DNA of 64,000 bases from Shewanella dokdonensis. GTDB lineage: Bacteria > Pseudomonadota > Gammaproteobacteria > Enterobacterales > Shewanellaceae. The position numbers and the translations under genes were made by a program. Shown piece by piece: positions 50,440 through 63,988 of this stretch. Position 1 is the stretch's first letter. Every line of letters begins with the position of its first letter. The notes beneath the pieces are model-generated. The model saw nothing but the letters and a program-made list of their open reading frames with translations. It searched no databases and was not told where the DNA came from. The stretch is taken from assembly GCF_018394335.1 (NCBI RefSeq), contig NZ_CP074572.1, positions 1,488,001 through 1,552,000 of the forward strand. Direction: 5' to 3'.

Positions 50440-51203
50440 TTCGCCAAGGCTTGAGCCAGCAACAGCCATCGGGCTCAAGCCTCATTATCCCGCCTAGAAA
50501 ATTTAACATTTTATAAACATTAATTTTTTGACACTAGCATACCCCTTGACGCTCAGCCATTAATCGCCAATTTAACGACAGTAACCCTGCTGTAACATGG
50601 CTCACAAGCAACAGAAAATTCATAAAAAAACCTAAAAAATCTGCTTAGGCCATTTTCATTCGTTTCACAATGTACTAACTTTTAGCTGTGGCGAGATGGC
50701 CATTATGGCCGGCTGCCCACGGACGAGAAGCATCTTGGTAAATTGGCAGCAGTATGTCTAATGTTTATCTGCTTAACATTAATCAAACAATTTTCCGGGG
50801 AGTTTTTAAAGTTTTTGGGCAGTGAGTTAGCCCCATAACGGCACTGATGTAACAGTGCTAAATTAACGGCCAAAGTGACACTCAACAACACAATTTTTGC
50901 TGCTGCAAGCAGTCACTGTGTTTAACGGTAACAACTTGGCTACAGGAGAAATCGCTAATATTAGCGATAATCAGGGATGAGTGCTCCGCATGACTCATGC
51001 ATACCAGGCTCAGTACATGTTGTGGGAAACCGTACTCAGCCACCGTAACAACGGGCAATGCCATCGTCAGGTAGTCAAGTAAGCGATCGTTAAGCAACAG
51101 GTTTGAACACAGTGTTTCGTGTCAAGCAGAGAACACTCTGAACCCGATGGAACGCTGTGGCACAAACATCAGTGATGCCGCAACAGTATTAACGGAGAGA
51201 GCT
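50440..51203. other. Long intergenic region, nadC to pilA
   Basis: In this 764-bp region an 11-bp hairpin right after nadC (50447-50482) may end that gene, although no T-run follows. An AT-rich block at 50500-50560 looks promoter-like. At about 50622-50649 a weak minus-strand terminator-like hairpin (CCTAA/TTAGG followed by T7) is seen. I found no convincing -24/-12 sigma-54 promoter for pilA, nor a gene I would stand behind. A 71-codon minus-strand frame at 50882-51097 is noted among the rejects. Confidence 0.5.
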
Positions 51204-51641
51204 ATGAAAAGTATTAAACGCAACACTAAAGGCTTCACCCTCATCGAATTGATGATCGTGGTGGCCATCATCGCAATTTTGGCGGCTATTGCACTGCCAG
51301 CATATCAAGACTATGTCGGTCGTTCACAAGCGGCAGAATCTTTGGTTTTAGCAGACTCAGCAAAAGTATCGATTGCCGATTATTATACACAGAATGGAAC
51401 ATATCCAGGAGCGGCTACTACACCAACAAATGATGCTTTGGCTGCAACAGGTAAATATAGCGCTCTAACAGTCGGCGATGGTGACGGTAAAATTTCTGTA
51501 AAAATGAATGCTACTGGTGTTTCGAAAGATTTGCAGGGCAAAACAGTGACGCTAAGCCCTTCTGTTGCCAACGGAGCTTTCAAGTGGACCTGTACAACGG
51601 ATTTCACTAATACAAATATGAATCCTGCTGGTTGTAACTAG
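51204..51641 (+). CDS. pilA: Type IVa major pilin-like protein
   Basis: This is a 145-residue prepilin with a short basic leader ([10 protein letters not shown]), cleavage after Gly10, and the N-methylated Phe start [27 protein letters not shown] with Glu at mature position 5. The variable C-terminal domain ends with two cysteines (WTCTTDF and PAGC) that form the usual D-region disulfide. Codon use in the variable part is more AT-rich than in the neighbouring genes. GGAGAG precedes the ATG. It heads the pilABCD cluster and its product is the PilD substrate. Confidence 0.95.
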   Translation: MKSIKRNTKGFTLIELMIVVAIIAILAAIALPAYQDYVGRSQAAESLVLADSAKVSIADYYTQNGTYPGAATTPTNDALAATGKYSALTVGDGDGKISVKMNATGVSKDLQGKTVTLSPSVANGAFKWTCTTDFTNTNMNPAGCN

Positions 51642-51652
51642 AAGATAGTTTG

Positions 51653-53359
51653 ATGCCAACAACTGGTCTCCACCTCGGATTATCAACGCTGTTTATCCGT
51701 AAAGGTCTGCTGGATGAAAGCCGACTCGCGGAGGCCATCGCTCAATCCCGCAAGCACAAACAGTCACTGGTCACCACCTTGGTGGCCAGTAAACTGTTAT
51801 CGGCGCGTACCATTGCCGAGCTGTGTTACGAAGAATACGGCACGCCGCTGCTGGATTTAGCCGAGTTTGACGTTAGCAGCATTCCGGAAGAATTTTTAAA
51901 CCGTAAACTGATTGATAAACACCGCTGCTTACCGCTGTTTAAACGCGGCAACCGTTTGTATATTGCCACCTCAGACCCCACCAATATTGCCGCTTTGGAA
52001 GAGTTCCAATTTAGCGCCGGCTTACATGCCGAAGCGATTTTGGTGGAGGAAGACAAACTCGCCAAAGCGCTCGACAAGATACTGGAAGAGGATATCAGCG
52101 CGCTGGATCTCAGTGGCATTGATGAAAATGCCCTCGCGGGGATTGAAGTTACCGACACCGATAAACGCCAGGACGATGCAGCAGAAAGCGCTGATGATGC
52201 GCCGATAGTTATCTATATCAACAAAATTCTTACCGATGCCATCCGCAAAGGCGCATCGGACTTACATTTTGAACCTTACGAAAAACGCTACCGCATCCGG
52301 TTTCGCATTGACGGCATATTGCACGAAGTCTCTGAACCGCCCATCAACCTAGCATCCCGGATCTCGGCCCGCTTGAAGGTAATGTCGAAACTGGATATTG
52401 CCGAGCGGCGGGTGCCGCAGGATGGCCGCATCAAGATGAAGCTGTCGCGCAATAAGAGCATCGATTTTCGTGTCAGCACCCTGCCCACGCTTTGGGGCGA
52501 AAAGATAGTAATGCGTATCCTCGATTCCTCTTCCGCCCAGTTAGGGATTGAAAAGCTCGGCTACGAAGAGGATCAAAAACAGGCCTATCTGGAGATGTTA
52601 TCACGGCCACAGGGGATGATCCTGGTCACCGGCCCCACAGGTTCTGGTAAAACCGTGTCGCTTTATACCGGGTTGAATATCCTCAATACCGAAGAGCGCA
52701 ACATCTCCACCGCCGAAGACCCGGTAGAAATTAACCTCGAAGGGGTCAACCAAGTCCATATCAATATTAAAGCCGGGCTGACCTTTGCCTCGGCGTTGCG
52801 CTCGTTTCTGCGTCAAGACCCTGATGTGGTGATGGTAGGGGAAATCCGTGACCTGGAAACCGCTGAAATTGCTATCAAGGCCGCCCAGACCGGCCACTTA
52901 GTCTTATCGACCCTGCATACTAACTCTTCTGCGGAGACCCTCACCCGTTTGCTCAACATGGGTGTGCCTGGTTATAACATCGCCAGTTCGGTGAATCTGA
53001 TCATTGCGCAGCGGCTGGCGCGGCGTTTATGTGTCGAGTGTCGCCAAGCAGAAGATATTCCTGAGCATGAGCTGTTAAAGTTAGGTTTCAGTCAGGAACA
53101 GATAGCCACAGGCTTTACCGTGTATAAACCCTGTGGTTGTGAACACTGCTCTGGCGGTTACAAAGGGCGGGTGGGGATCTATGAAGTGATGAAGATGTCC
53201 GACGAAATTGCCCGGATCATCATGGAAGGTGGCAATTCATTACAGATTGCCCGCATGGCCAAGGAACAGGGGATGCGCGATCTACGCCAATCCGGTTTAC
53301 TGAAAGTAGTTGAAGGTGTGACCAGTATTGCCGAAATTAACCGTGTGACCAGCTACTAA
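51653..53359 (+). CDS. pilB: Type IV pilus assembly ATPase
   Basis: This 568-residue GspE/PilB ATPase drives pilus extension from the cytoplasm. It has an N-terminal MshEN domain ([21 protein letters not shown], a region that binds c-di-GMP in MshE-type ATPases). Walker A GPTGSGKT lies near residue 327, with the Asp box [15 protein letters not shown], Walker [14 protein letters not shown] and the His box. A zinc motif follows: CVEC and CGCEHC. The c-di-GMP link would fit the two GGDEF-EAL genes in the window but is inference. It begins 11 bp after pilA. Confidence 0.96.
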   Translation: MPTTGLHLGLSTLFIRKGLLDESRLAEAIAQSRKHKQSLVTTLVASKLLSARTIAELCYEEYGTPLLDLAEFDVSSIPEEFLNRKLIDKHRCLPLFKRGNRLYIATSDPTNIAALEEFQFSAGLHAEAILVEEDKLAKALDKILEEDISALDLSGIDENALAGIEVTDTDKRQDDAAESADDAPIVIYINKILTDAIRKGASDLHFEPYEKRYRIRFRIDGILHEVSEPPINLASRISARLKVMSKLDIAERRVPQDGRIKMKLSRNKSIDFRVSTLPTLWGEKIVMRILDSSSAQLGIEKLGYEEDQKQAYLEMLSRPQGMILVTGPTGSGKTVSLYTGLNILNTEERNISTAEDPVEINLEGVNQVHINIKAGLTFASALRSFLRQDPDVVMVGEIRDLETAEIAIKAAQTGHLVLSTLHTNSSAETLTRLLNMGVPGYNIASSVNLIIAQRLARRLCVECRQAEDIPEHELLKLGFSQEQIATGFTVYKPCGCEHCSGGYKGRVGIYEVMKMSDEIARIIMEGGNSLQIARMAKEQGMRDLRQSGLLKVVEGVTSIAEINRVTSY

Positions 53360-53426
53360 GCAACTCACGGCGACATGCTAAGCTAGACTAAACATTACAC
53401 TTCCCAAAGGCGCCAAGGAACACGTT

Positions 53427-54695
53427 ATGGCTACAGCAACCGCTTCCCGAAAAGCTGTTAAAAAAACCAAAGAAGTCAAAGCGCCCACCATTTATACCTT
53501 TGAATGGAAAGGGGTAAACCGAGACGGCAAGAAAACCAGTGGCGAACTGCGCGGTGCCACCGCCATTGAGATCAGAAATCAATTAAAAAATCAGGGGATT
53601 ATCCCTAAGTCCGTCAGTAAAAAATCCAACGGTCTGTTCAGCAAAGAAAACGTTAAAATCAAACCGATGGATATCGCGGTGGTCACCCGTCAGATCGCCA
53701 CCATGCTAGCTGCTGGCGTGCCACTCGTCACCACGCTCGACCTCGTTGGCCGAGGCCATGAAAAGCCAAGAATGCGTACGCTGTTAGGTACCATTTTGAC
53801 CGATGTGCAATCAGGGATCCCCTTATCTGAAGCATTAAGGCCACATCGGCTCTATTTTGATGATCTCTATGTCGATTTGGTGGCCGCTGGTGAACATTCA
53901 GGCGCGCTCGACATAGTGTTTGACCGTATCGCCACTTACAAAGAAAAATCGGAAGCGCTGAAATCCAAAATCAAAAAAGCCATGTTTTACCCCGCAGCAG
54001 TAGTGGTGGTAGCAATTGCCGTGACTGTTTTACTGCTGTTATTTGTGGTGCCACAGTTTGAAACTATTTTCGCCAATTTTGGCGCTGAACTACCTGCTTT
54101 TACCCAATTAATCATCAATATCTCCCGTGGTTTACAAAGCTCTTGGTACTTTTTCCTGGTGGGGATTATTGTGGCTACCTGGTCATTTGTCAGAGCCCAC
54201 CGTAACTCGCAAAAATTCCGCGATAAAATCGATGAGACCGTACTGAAAATTCCGCTTATCGGGCCAATTCTACATAAAGGCGCTATGGCGCGTTTTGCCC
54301 GCACACTGGCAACCACCTTTACCGCCGGGGTACCTTTGATTGAGGGTTTGGAGTCGGCCTCAGGGGCTTCTGGCAATGCGGTGTATCGCAAGGCACTGAT
54401 GAATGTCCGTACCGAAGTCATGGCCGGGATGCAGATGAATGTGGCCATGCGTACCACCAAGCTATTCCCCGACATGCTGATCCAGATGGTAATGATAGGT
54501 GAAGAATCCGGTTCGCTAGATGAGATGCTGAACAAGATTGCCAACATCTATGAAATGCAGGTAGATGATGCGGTGGACGGCTTATCCAGCCTGATTGAGC
54601 CGATTATGATGGTAGTGATTGGAACCCTTGTTGGTAGTTTGATTATTGCTATGTACCTACCCATATTCCAGATGGGCAACATTGTAGGCCAATAA
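53427..54695 (+). CDS. pilC: Type IV pilus inner-membrane platform protein
   Basis: This 422-residue GspF/PilC protein anchors the assembly ATPases in the inner membrane. It has two GspF domains, each with a T-x-A-x-G-x-P-L motif (TRQIATMLAAGVPLVTTLDL, ARTLATTFTAGVPLIEGLES), and three membrane helices (FYPAAVVVVAIAVTVLLLLFVV, SSWYFFLVGIIVATW, MMVVIGTLVGSLIIAMYLPIF). The N-terminal 30 residues are Lys/Ala-rich. AAGGA precedes the ATG. It is between pilB and pilD in the standard order. Confidence 0.96.
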   Translation: MATATASRKAVKKTKEVKAPTIYTFEWKGVNRDGKKTSGELRGATAIEIRNQLKNQGIIPKSVSKKSNGLFSKENVKIKPMDIAVVTRQIATMLAAGVPLVTTLDLVGRGHEKPRMRTLLGTILTDVQSGIPLSEALRPHRLYFDDLYVDLVAAGEHSGALDIVFDRIATYKEKSEALKSKIKKAMFYPAAVVVVAIAVTVLLLLFVVPQFETIFANFGAELPAFTQLIINISRGLQSSWYFFLVGIIVATWSFVRAHRNSQKFRDKIDETVLKIPLIGPILHKGAMARFARTLATTFTAGVPLIEGLESASGASGNAVYRKALMNVRTEVMAGMQMNVAMRTTKLFPDMLIQMVMIGEESGSLDEMLNKIANIYEMQVDDAVDGLSSLIEPIMMVVIGTLVGSLIIAMYLPIFQMGNIVGQ

Positions 54696-54776
54696 GTTAC
54701 ATTGCAAGTTAGCCAATATTCTTTATAGACTGTTGGCAACTGGCCATTACATAAAAACTAGAAAGATTCTGTCATC

Positions 54777-55691
54777 ATGTCTGATTTTCTTACCATAATG
54801 AGCCAGCATCCCTGGCTGTTTACTAGTTTGGCGTTTGTGTTTGCTGCCGTTATTGGCAGTTTTATCAATGTGGTGATCTACCGTTTACCGGTAATGCTAA
54901 AACGAGAGTGGCAGCAAGAATGCGAAAGCTACCTTGAAGAATATCAACCGGCGGCATTTAAGTTACTCACCGATAAACAGCTATTGCAGCCGATAGATAA
55001 ATTACCCGCCAGATTCAACCTGATTGTTCCAGGCTCTGCCTGCCCGAAATGCCATAGTGCCATCAAACCCTGGCATAACCTGCCTATTATTGGCTGGCTG
55101 CTACTAAGAGGTAAATGCGCGGCTTGCCAACAGCCAATTTCCGGACGTTATCCATTATTTGAATTGCTGGCGGCGCTACTGGTTGCTACGCTGGCGTGGA
55201 ACTTTGGCCCCACCTGGCAATTCGCCTTATCGGCCCTACTCACATTTGCCTTGATAGCGTTAGCGGGCATCGATATTGATGAAATGCTGCTGCCAGATCA
55301 GCTCACCTTACCTTTCTTATGGCTGGGCTTAGCCGCCAATGGCTTTGGCCTGTTTGTGCCGCTAACCGATGCGCTCATAGGTGCAATTGCCGGATATCTC
55401 AGTCTTTGGTCAGTATTCTGGCTATTTAAACTGCTGACAGGCAAAGAAGGTATGGGCTATGGTGATTTTAAGCTGTTGGCATTGTTTGGTGCCTGGCTTG
55501 GCTGGCAAATGCTACCGCTGATCATCTTATTGTCATCGCTGCTAGGTGCAGTGATAGGCCTATCCTTACTGTTATTTAAAGGCATGCAGCGCAATAACCC
55601 CATCCCCTTTGGGCCCTATATTGTGATAGCGGGCTGGGTCGCGTTACTCTGGGGACAATCCATTGTCTCTTGGTATCTGCGGAGTTTATAA
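54777..55691 (+). CDS. pilD: Prepilin peptidase and N-methyltransferase
   Basis: This 304-residue inner-membrane aspartyl protease cleaves prepilin leaders and methylates the new N-terminus. It probably also serves type II secretion pseudopilins. The four zinc-binding cysteines (89, 92, 114, 117) are present, as are the catalytic aspartates in GIDIDEMLLPDQ and in GMGYGDFKLLA. The PilD signature INVVIYRLPVMLKREW is at residues 30-45. Its stop directly abuts the coaE GTG, whose ribosome site lies inside pilD. Confidence 0.96.
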   Translation: MSDFLTIMSQHPWLFTSLAFVFAAVIGSFINVVIYRLPVMLKREWQQECESYLEEYQPAAFKLLTDKQLLQPIDKLPARFNLIVPGSACPKCHSAIKPWHNLPIIGWLLLRGKCAACQQPISGRYPLFELLAALLVATLAWNFGPTWQFALSALLTFALIALAGIDIDEMLLPDQLTLPFLWLGLAANGFGLFVPLTDALIGAIAGYLSLWSVFWLFKLLTGKEGMGYGDFKLLALFGAWLGWQMLPLIILLSSLLGAVIGLSLLLFKGMQRNNPIPFGPYIVIAGWVALLWGQSIVSWYLRSL

Positions 55692-56299
55692 GTGTCTGAT
55701 TATATTGTGGGCCTTACGGGGGCATAGGTAGCGGTAAAACCACAGTGGCCAATCTGTTTGCCGACTTGGGCGTGACGATTATCGATGCTGATATTATTGC
55801 ACGGGAAGTTGTTGCGCCAGGTTCCGTGGGGCTGCAACAGCTAGTTGAGCATTTCGGCAGTGAGATGTTAAATGCCGATGGCACGCTTAACCGCGCCAAG
55901 TTACGGCAAATTGTGTTCGCGGAAACAGCGCAACGGCTATGGCTCAACCAGTTGTTACACCCCATGATCCGCCAACGCCTATTGGCACAAGCCAAAGCCG
56001 CAGCCTCACCTTACGCTATGATGGTAGTACCATTATTATTTGAAAATGGACTCGAATGTCTTGTAAATCACACTTTAGTGATAGATATTGGTAAAGCTGT
56101 GCAAATCCGGCGAACTATTGACCGAGATCATGTGTCACAAGCGCAAGTTATTAACATCATTGACAGCCAAATCAGCCGTGAACAAAGGTTGGCCAAGGCC
56201 GATGATGTGATTAACAACGAGGGAGATGTTGAATCGCTGAAGTCTCAGATTCTGGCTCTGCATAATAATTATTTAAAGCTATCAGAAAAAGCCCAGTAA
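55692..56299 (+). CDS. coaE: Dephospho-CoA kinase, with one apparent frameshift
   Basis: CoaE catalyses the last step of coenzyme A synthesis and is essential in most bacteria. The start is GTG immediately after pilD, with GGAG 7 nt upstream. It reads MSDYIVGLTG, then breaks in a run of five G (55718-55722). With six G the P-loop becomes GLTGGIGSGKTTVANLFADLG, and the protein is 202 residues, the usual length. Other family segments (DADIIAREVV, HPMIRQRL, VVPLLFENGL) are intact. As read, the P-loop would be destroyed; given that the gene is essential, sequencing error is by far the likelier explanation. Confidence 0.93.
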
Positions 56300-56303
56300 T
56301 CCC

Positions 56304-57038
56304 ATGAATGAACTTGTATTTGAACAACCATTAAATGAGAAAGTACGCAATTATCTGCGTCTGGAGCATCTTGCTCGTCAACTCGATACACATCTGCATG
56401 AAGATCATCAGCAACGCTGTTTCTTCCCGCTGTTTTCCCTGTGCGAACTGGCAGAGCGCTGCGATTTTCGCGGTGAACTGCTTAAAGATGTCGATAAACT
56501 GCTCGGGCAGTTCAATGACACCACAGTTCAGCAGCCCATGAGCAGTCATCAGCAGGCTTTCTTTCTGGAACAGCTATCACTGGCGCGAGAGCAATTACAA
56601 CAGCCCGATCGCCCAGGTATACAACTTAAACAGAATCGTTTTATTGCCACCGTGCGGCAAAAACTCAACCTTAACGGTGCCTGCTGTAACTTTGATCTAC
56701 CGCAACTGCACTTCTGGTTGGCAAAACCGTGGATGGAGCGCCAACAGGAGTACCAGCAGTGGGTCGAACATTTTCACTGTTTGTTACACCCGATTACCTT
56801 GCTGCTGCAACTCACCCGCATGAGTAGCGACTACCAACAGGCCATCGCCCATGCCGGTTTTTATCATGACAGTAGCCCTAATAATTTGTCGTTAGTTAGA
56901 GTAAAGCTCAATGCCGCCGATGGTTGCTACCCAACAATCAGCGGTCATAGAAACCGCTTCGCCATTCATTTTGTACAGTTTGAACAGCAAAAACATTCGC
57001 AACAAACGGTAAAATTCCTGCTGGCGACCTGCAGCTGA
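56304..57038 (+). CDS. zapD: Cell division protein ZapD
   Basis: This 244-residue helical/beta protein of the ZapD (YacF) family crosslinks FtsZ filaments in the Z-ring. The segments [51 protein letters not shown] and [14 protein letters not shown] are characteristic. The coaE-zapD-yacG order is the same in E. coli and Vibrio. It begins 4 bp after coaE. Confidence 0.95.
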   Translation: MNELVFEQPLNEKVRNYLRLEHLARQLDTHLHEDHQQRCFFPLFSLCELAERCDFRGELLKDVDKLLGQFNDTTVQQPMSSHQQAFFLEQLSLAREQLQQPDRPGIQLKQNRFIATVRQKLNLNGACCNFDLPQLHFWLAKPWMERQQEYQQWVEHFHCLLHPITLLLQLTRMSSDYQQAIAHAGFYHDSSPNNLSLVRVKLNAADGCYPTISGHRNRFAIHFVQFEQQKHSQQTVKFLLATCS

Positions 57039-57082
57039 AATCATTACCATGGCACAGTAGCATTATCGAAGGCGCACTACTT

Positions 57083-57304
57083 ATGCCAACTGTTGTAAAA
57101 TGTCCCACCTGCCAGAAACCGGTGGAATGGTCTGCGGCTTCTGCATTCAGACCCTTCTGCAGTGAACGCTGTAAACTCATCGACCTCGGTGAGTGGGCAT
57201 CAGAAAAATATACCATTCCGGTGAAGCCGGAAGTGAATCCACAATTACTTGATGAGCTCGGCTACGATGATGGCGAGTTCTTCAAAGATCCAACCGATAA
57301 TTAA
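57083..57304 (+). CDS. yacG: DNA gyrase inhibitor / zinc-binding protein YacG
   Basis: This 73-residue zinc protein has CPTC (Cys7, Cys10) and CSERC (Cys26, Cys30) as metal ligands, and the [21 protein letters not shown] segment typical of YacG. E. coli YacG binds GyrB and inhibits gyrase. It follows zapD by 44 bp and is 5 bp before mutT. Confidence 0.95.
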   Translation: MPTVVKCPTCQKPVEWSAASAFRPFCSERCKLIDLGEWASEKYTIPVKPEVNPQLLDELGYDDGEFFKDPTDN

Positions 57305-57309
57305 TTGTT

Positions 57310-57711
57310 ATGACAGTCAATAAACGTGTTCATGTCGCTGTAGGCGTCATTATCCATGAGCAGCAGATCCTGCTGGCCAAACGTCACGGTCACCTGCATC
57401 AAGGAGGGAAATGGGAGTTTCCTGGTGGTAAAGTGGAAGCAGGTGAAGATACCGCGACTGCCCTTAATCGCGAGTTGCAGGAAGAAGTTGGGTTAACCGT
57501 GACGCAATGCGTGCCCTTCATGCAACTCTCATACGATTATCCCGATAAGCAGGTGTTTCTGGATATCATGACAGTAACCGGATTTGAAGGAGAAGCCACA
57601 GGCGTTGAAGGCCAGCAAATTGCTTGGGTAGATATTGAAGCGCTGCCACAATATCAATTCCCTGATGCCAACATGCCAATCTTGGAAAAGATCCTCAAAG
57701 AGTTACGTTGA
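57310..57711 (+). CDS. mutT: 8-oxo-dGTP diphosphatase
   Basis: MutT sanitises the nucleotide pool by hydrolysing 8-oxo-dGTP, preventing A-to-C transversions. The 133-residue Nudix protein has a perfect Nudix box: Gly40, Glu46, then REL-QEEVG at residues 54-61. The opening VHVAVGVIIHEQQILLAKR and GGKWEFPGGK fit the family. It ends the coaE-zapD-yacG-mutT run and is convergent with the rRNA operon. Confidence 0.94.
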   Translation: MTVNKRVHVAVGVIIHEQQILLAKRHGHLHQGGKWEFPGGKVEAGEDTATALNRELQEEVGLTVTQCVPFMQLSYDYPDKQVFLDIMTVTGFEGEATGVEGQQIAWVDIEALPQYQFPDANMPILEKILKELR

Positions 57712-57763
57712 AGCAACAATGGCTTAGTGCCATTTTGCATTGAAAATTTTCTGCTCAGAAAGC

Positions 57764-57793
57764 AAAAAGCCCCAGCATAAGCTAGGGCTTTTT
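57764..57793. terminator. Bidirectional terminator, mutT and rRNA operon
   Basis: The stem AAAAAGCCC-C-AGC with GCT-A-GGGCTTTTT and an ATAA loop is followed by T or A runs in both directions. It is placed between mutT and the distal 5S gene. Confidence 0.88.
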
Positions 57794-57804
57794 GTGTTAT
57801 TTAG

Positions 57805-57922
57805 CGCCTGGCGATGACCTACTCTCACATGGGGAGACCCCACACTACCATCGGCGCGATTGTGTTTCACTTCTGAGTTCGGGATGGGATCAGGTGGAAC
57901 CACAATGCTATTGTCACCAGGC
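57805..57922 (-). rRNA. rrf: 5S ribosomal RNA, distal copy
   Basis: The conserved 5S core (CCCATCCCGAACTCAGAAG, GCGCCGATGGTAGTGTGGGG) is complete. The end helix is GCCTGG with CCAGGC. It is the last gene of the rRNA operon, after tRNA-Thr. Confidence 0.95.
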
Positions 57923-57952
57923 AAATTCGGTTACTGGCATTGCCAGTCAATC

Positions 57953-58028
<76 letters not shown>

Positions 58029-58118
58029 GAAAAAACCAGATGTTTAATCGTCTTACATTCTTCTGCGACTAAACACTTTTTACTTAAGCTTTTGCAATCA
58101 TGCTAAAAGCTAAATAGG

Positions 58119-58236
58119 CGCTTGGAGATGACCTACTCTCACATGGGGAGACCCCACACTACCATCGGCGCGATTGTGTTTCACTTCTGAGTTCGGGATG
58201 GAGTCAGGTGGGACCACAATGCTATTGTCACCAAGC
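58119..58236 (-). rRNA. rrf: 5S ribosomal RNA, proximal copy
   Basis: This is a complete 5S gene, nearly identical to the distal copy but with the end helix GCTTGG/CCAAGC instead of GCCTGG/CCAGGC. It differs at a few internal positions, for example GTCCCACCTGACTCC against GTTCCACCTGATCCC. Confidence 0.95.
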
Positions 58237-58394
58237 AAATTCTTACTGGTTAATTGTTCGTCTTACGGTATTGTTTCCTCGCTCCAGTACTCATGTACTT
58301 TTGTACACTCCGTCCTTCACTCGTCACGGCTTTGTCAGCCAAACAATTCCCTGCGTCATTAACACATTCATTTGGAAAGCTGTTGCTTCGATAT

Positions 58395-58470
58395 TGGTGG
58401 TCGCTACTGGGTTCGAACCAGTGACCCCCTGCTTGTAAGGCAGGTGCTCTCCCAGCTGAGCTAAGCGACC
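58395..58470 (-). tRNA. tRNA-Val (TAC)
   Basis: This 76-nt cloverleaf with encoded CCA has acceptor GGTCGCT/AGCGACC, anticodon loop CTTACAA with TAC, and TPsiC arm ACTGGTTCGAACCCAGT. It is placed between 23S and the first 5S gene. Confidence 0.97.
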
Positions 58471-58640
58471 TTATCTTGTCTGCTGTCACGCTTTGTTAGC
58501 CTGACACCAAGCCTGCGTTACATGTTTCAGTAGTGGTTCTCTTACTTCAATCAAGCCCTGCAATTCATTCAAGGTATTCACGACCTCCAAGGAAGGAGGA
58601 AGTGCTAGAAAACATCTGGAATGTTTTCAGTAAAACCCAT

Positions 58641-58650
58641 CTGGGTTGTA

Positions 58651-58659
<9 letters not shown>
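58641..58659 (-). other. Pre-23S processing stem, 3' side
   Basis: The 19 bases CTGGGTTGTATGGTTAAGC (plus strand) pair with 61527-61545 at 18 of 19 positions, bringing the two ends of 23S together. This is the expected RNase III stem of pre-23S rRNA. Confidence 0.85.
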
Positions 58660-61526
<2,867 letters not shown>

Positions 61527-61534
<8 letters not shown>

Positions 61535-61545
61535 ATACAACCCGG
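61527..61545 (-). other. Pre-23S processing stem, 5' side
   Basis: This segment is complementary to 58641-58659 (see there). Confidence 0.85.
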
Positions 61546-61710
61546 ATGAGTTTCCTCTACCGAATCGTATCAACGACCCATATTGGTTTTTCTTTCGCCT
61601 TGATGTGTTTCATCGCTGAAACACTAGAATCACAAAACACTTGATTGAAGTATTTTGAGAACTCATTTCGATTAAATATCGCTATTTAATCTCTACTATC
61701 AGCTTTCCAA

Positions 61711-61723
61711 ATTGTTAAAGAAC
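61711..61723 (-). promoter_or_regulatory. Spacer boxA antitermination element
   Basis: GTTCTTTAACAAT on the minus strand, followed by TTGGAAAGCTGA, is the boxA of the 16S-23S spacer. NusB/S10 bind it for rRNA antitermination. Confidence 0.85.
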
Positions 61724-61735
61724 GGGCTTAAAAAA

Positions 61736-61766
61736 GCCAAAGATAAATTGTTCACTTATCTTTGGC
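61736..61766 (-). other. Perfect 11-bp hairpin in the tRNA-Ala to 23S spacer
   Basis: GCCAAAGATAA (61736-61746) and TTATCTTTGGC (61756-61766) flank a 9-nt loop. It lies just upstream of boxA in the transcript. It could be a processing hairpin or insulating structure; no T-run follows. Confidence 0.6.
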
Positions 61767-61806
61767 ATTTCCATGACCATAAAACGAAAACAGTCTCACT
61801 AGAAAA

Positions 61807-61882
61807 TGGTGGAGCTATGCGGGATCGAACCGCAGACCCCCTGCGTGCAAAGCAGGTGCTCTCCCAGCTGAGCTATAGCCCC
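61807..61882 (-). tRNA. tRNA-Ala (TGC)
   Basis: This 76-nt cloverleaf with encoded CCA has acceptor GGGGCTA/TAGCTCC, anticodon loop TTTGCAC with TGC, and TPsiC arm GCGGTTCGATCCCGC. It is in the 16S-23S spacer, as usual in gammaproteobacteria. Confidence 0.97.
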
Positions 61883-62036
61883 ATTTCTAACTTGCTATTT
61901 TCCCTTAACTCGTCGTTGTGCGGCCTATCCTCGTTCGGTTACATACTGATGTATGTGCCCTCGCTCGTCAGTTGCACGCCTTGATTTAAGCAAAAATCTC
62001 TGCGTTATCTTGTAAGGGTAATCTCGTTCAGGCAAG

Positions 62037-62085
62037 GCGTATTGGGAGGACGTTTACTGCTCGTAAACGACGACCAATACAACGC
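62037..62085. repeat. REP-like imperfect palindrome between tRNA-Ile and tRNA-Ala
   Basis: The outer arms GCGTATTGG and CCAATACAACGC, and the inner arms CGTTTAC and GTAAACG around TGCTC, form an imperfect 49-bp palindrome. It resembles dispersed intergenic repeats of Shewanella-like genomes; only one copy is seen in this window. Confidence 0.6.
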
Positions 62086-62099
62086 AGCATCAACAAGAT

Positions 62100-62176
62100 T
62101 GGTGGGTCTGAGTGGACTCGAACCACCGACCTTACGCTTATCAGGCGTACGCTCTAACCACCTGAGCTACAGACCC
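62100..62176 (-). tRNA. tRNA-Ile (GAT)
   Basis: This 77-nt cloverleaf with encoded CCA has acceptor GGGTCTG/CAGACCC, anticodon loop CTGATAA with GAT, and TPsiC arm GGTGGTTCGAGTCCACT. It is in the 16S-23S spacer next to 16S. Confidence 0.97.
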
Positions 62177-62205
62177 ACAACTTACTGTTTTCGCTCTTCG
62201 TCTAT

Positions 62206-62220
62206 CAAGCAATCTGTGTG
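62206..62220 (-). other. Pre-16S processing stem, 3' side
   Basis: CAAGCAATCTGTGTG pairs perfectly with 63876-63890, in the 16S leader, and the pairing extends further with mismatches. This is the expected RNase III stem of pre-16S rRNA. Confidence 0.85.
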
Positions 62221-62249
62221 AACACTCACAACAAACTTCATCGTTTAGG

Positions 62250-63787
<1,538 letters not shown>

Positions 63788-63875
63788 AAAGTTTTGACTC
63801 TAATGAATGACTGTTCTATTCGAACACTCTTCAGTGAGTTTTAAATCGTTTTGCGATTCATTCACTGCGAGTGCC

Positions 63876-63890
63876 CACACAGATTGCTTG
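63876..63890 (-). other. Pre-16S processing stem, 5' side
   Basis: This segment is complementary to 62206-62220 (see there). Confidence 0.85.
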
Positions 63891-63894
63891 ATAT

Positions 63895-63908
63895 TTTGTT
63901 AAAGAGCA
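63895..63908 (-). promoter_or_regulatory. Leader boxA antitermination element
   Basis: TGCTCTTTAACAAA on the minus strand is identical in its core to the E. coli rrn leader boxA. Confidence 0.88.
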
Positions 63909-63960
63909 TGCCTCTGAACTTTACTTCAAAGGCGCCGACTTCATCGGCTCAGGGCTGCGT

Positions 63961-63988
63961 ATTCTACACACCCGGATATTAGCGTCAA
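63961..63988 (-). promoter_or_regulatory. rRNA operon promoter
   Basis: On the minus strand TTGACG, a 16-bp spacer and TAGAAT are followed by a GC-rich discriminator (ACGCAGCCC), typical of stringently controlled rRNA promoters. The start site would be near 63954. Further upstream promoters or Fis sites lie outside the window. Confidence 0.85.

Noticed and set aside
50882..51097. 71-codon minus-strand frame ([19 protein letters not shown]) in the pilA upstream region
   Set aside because: The start is TTG without a ribosome site and I do not recognise the family. Composition is not decisive, so I do not call it a gene.
51141..51180. Sigma-54 promoter for pilA near TGGCAC at 51160
   Set aside because: TGGCAC is present but no GC doublet falls at the required spacing, so the -24/-12 pattern is incomplete.
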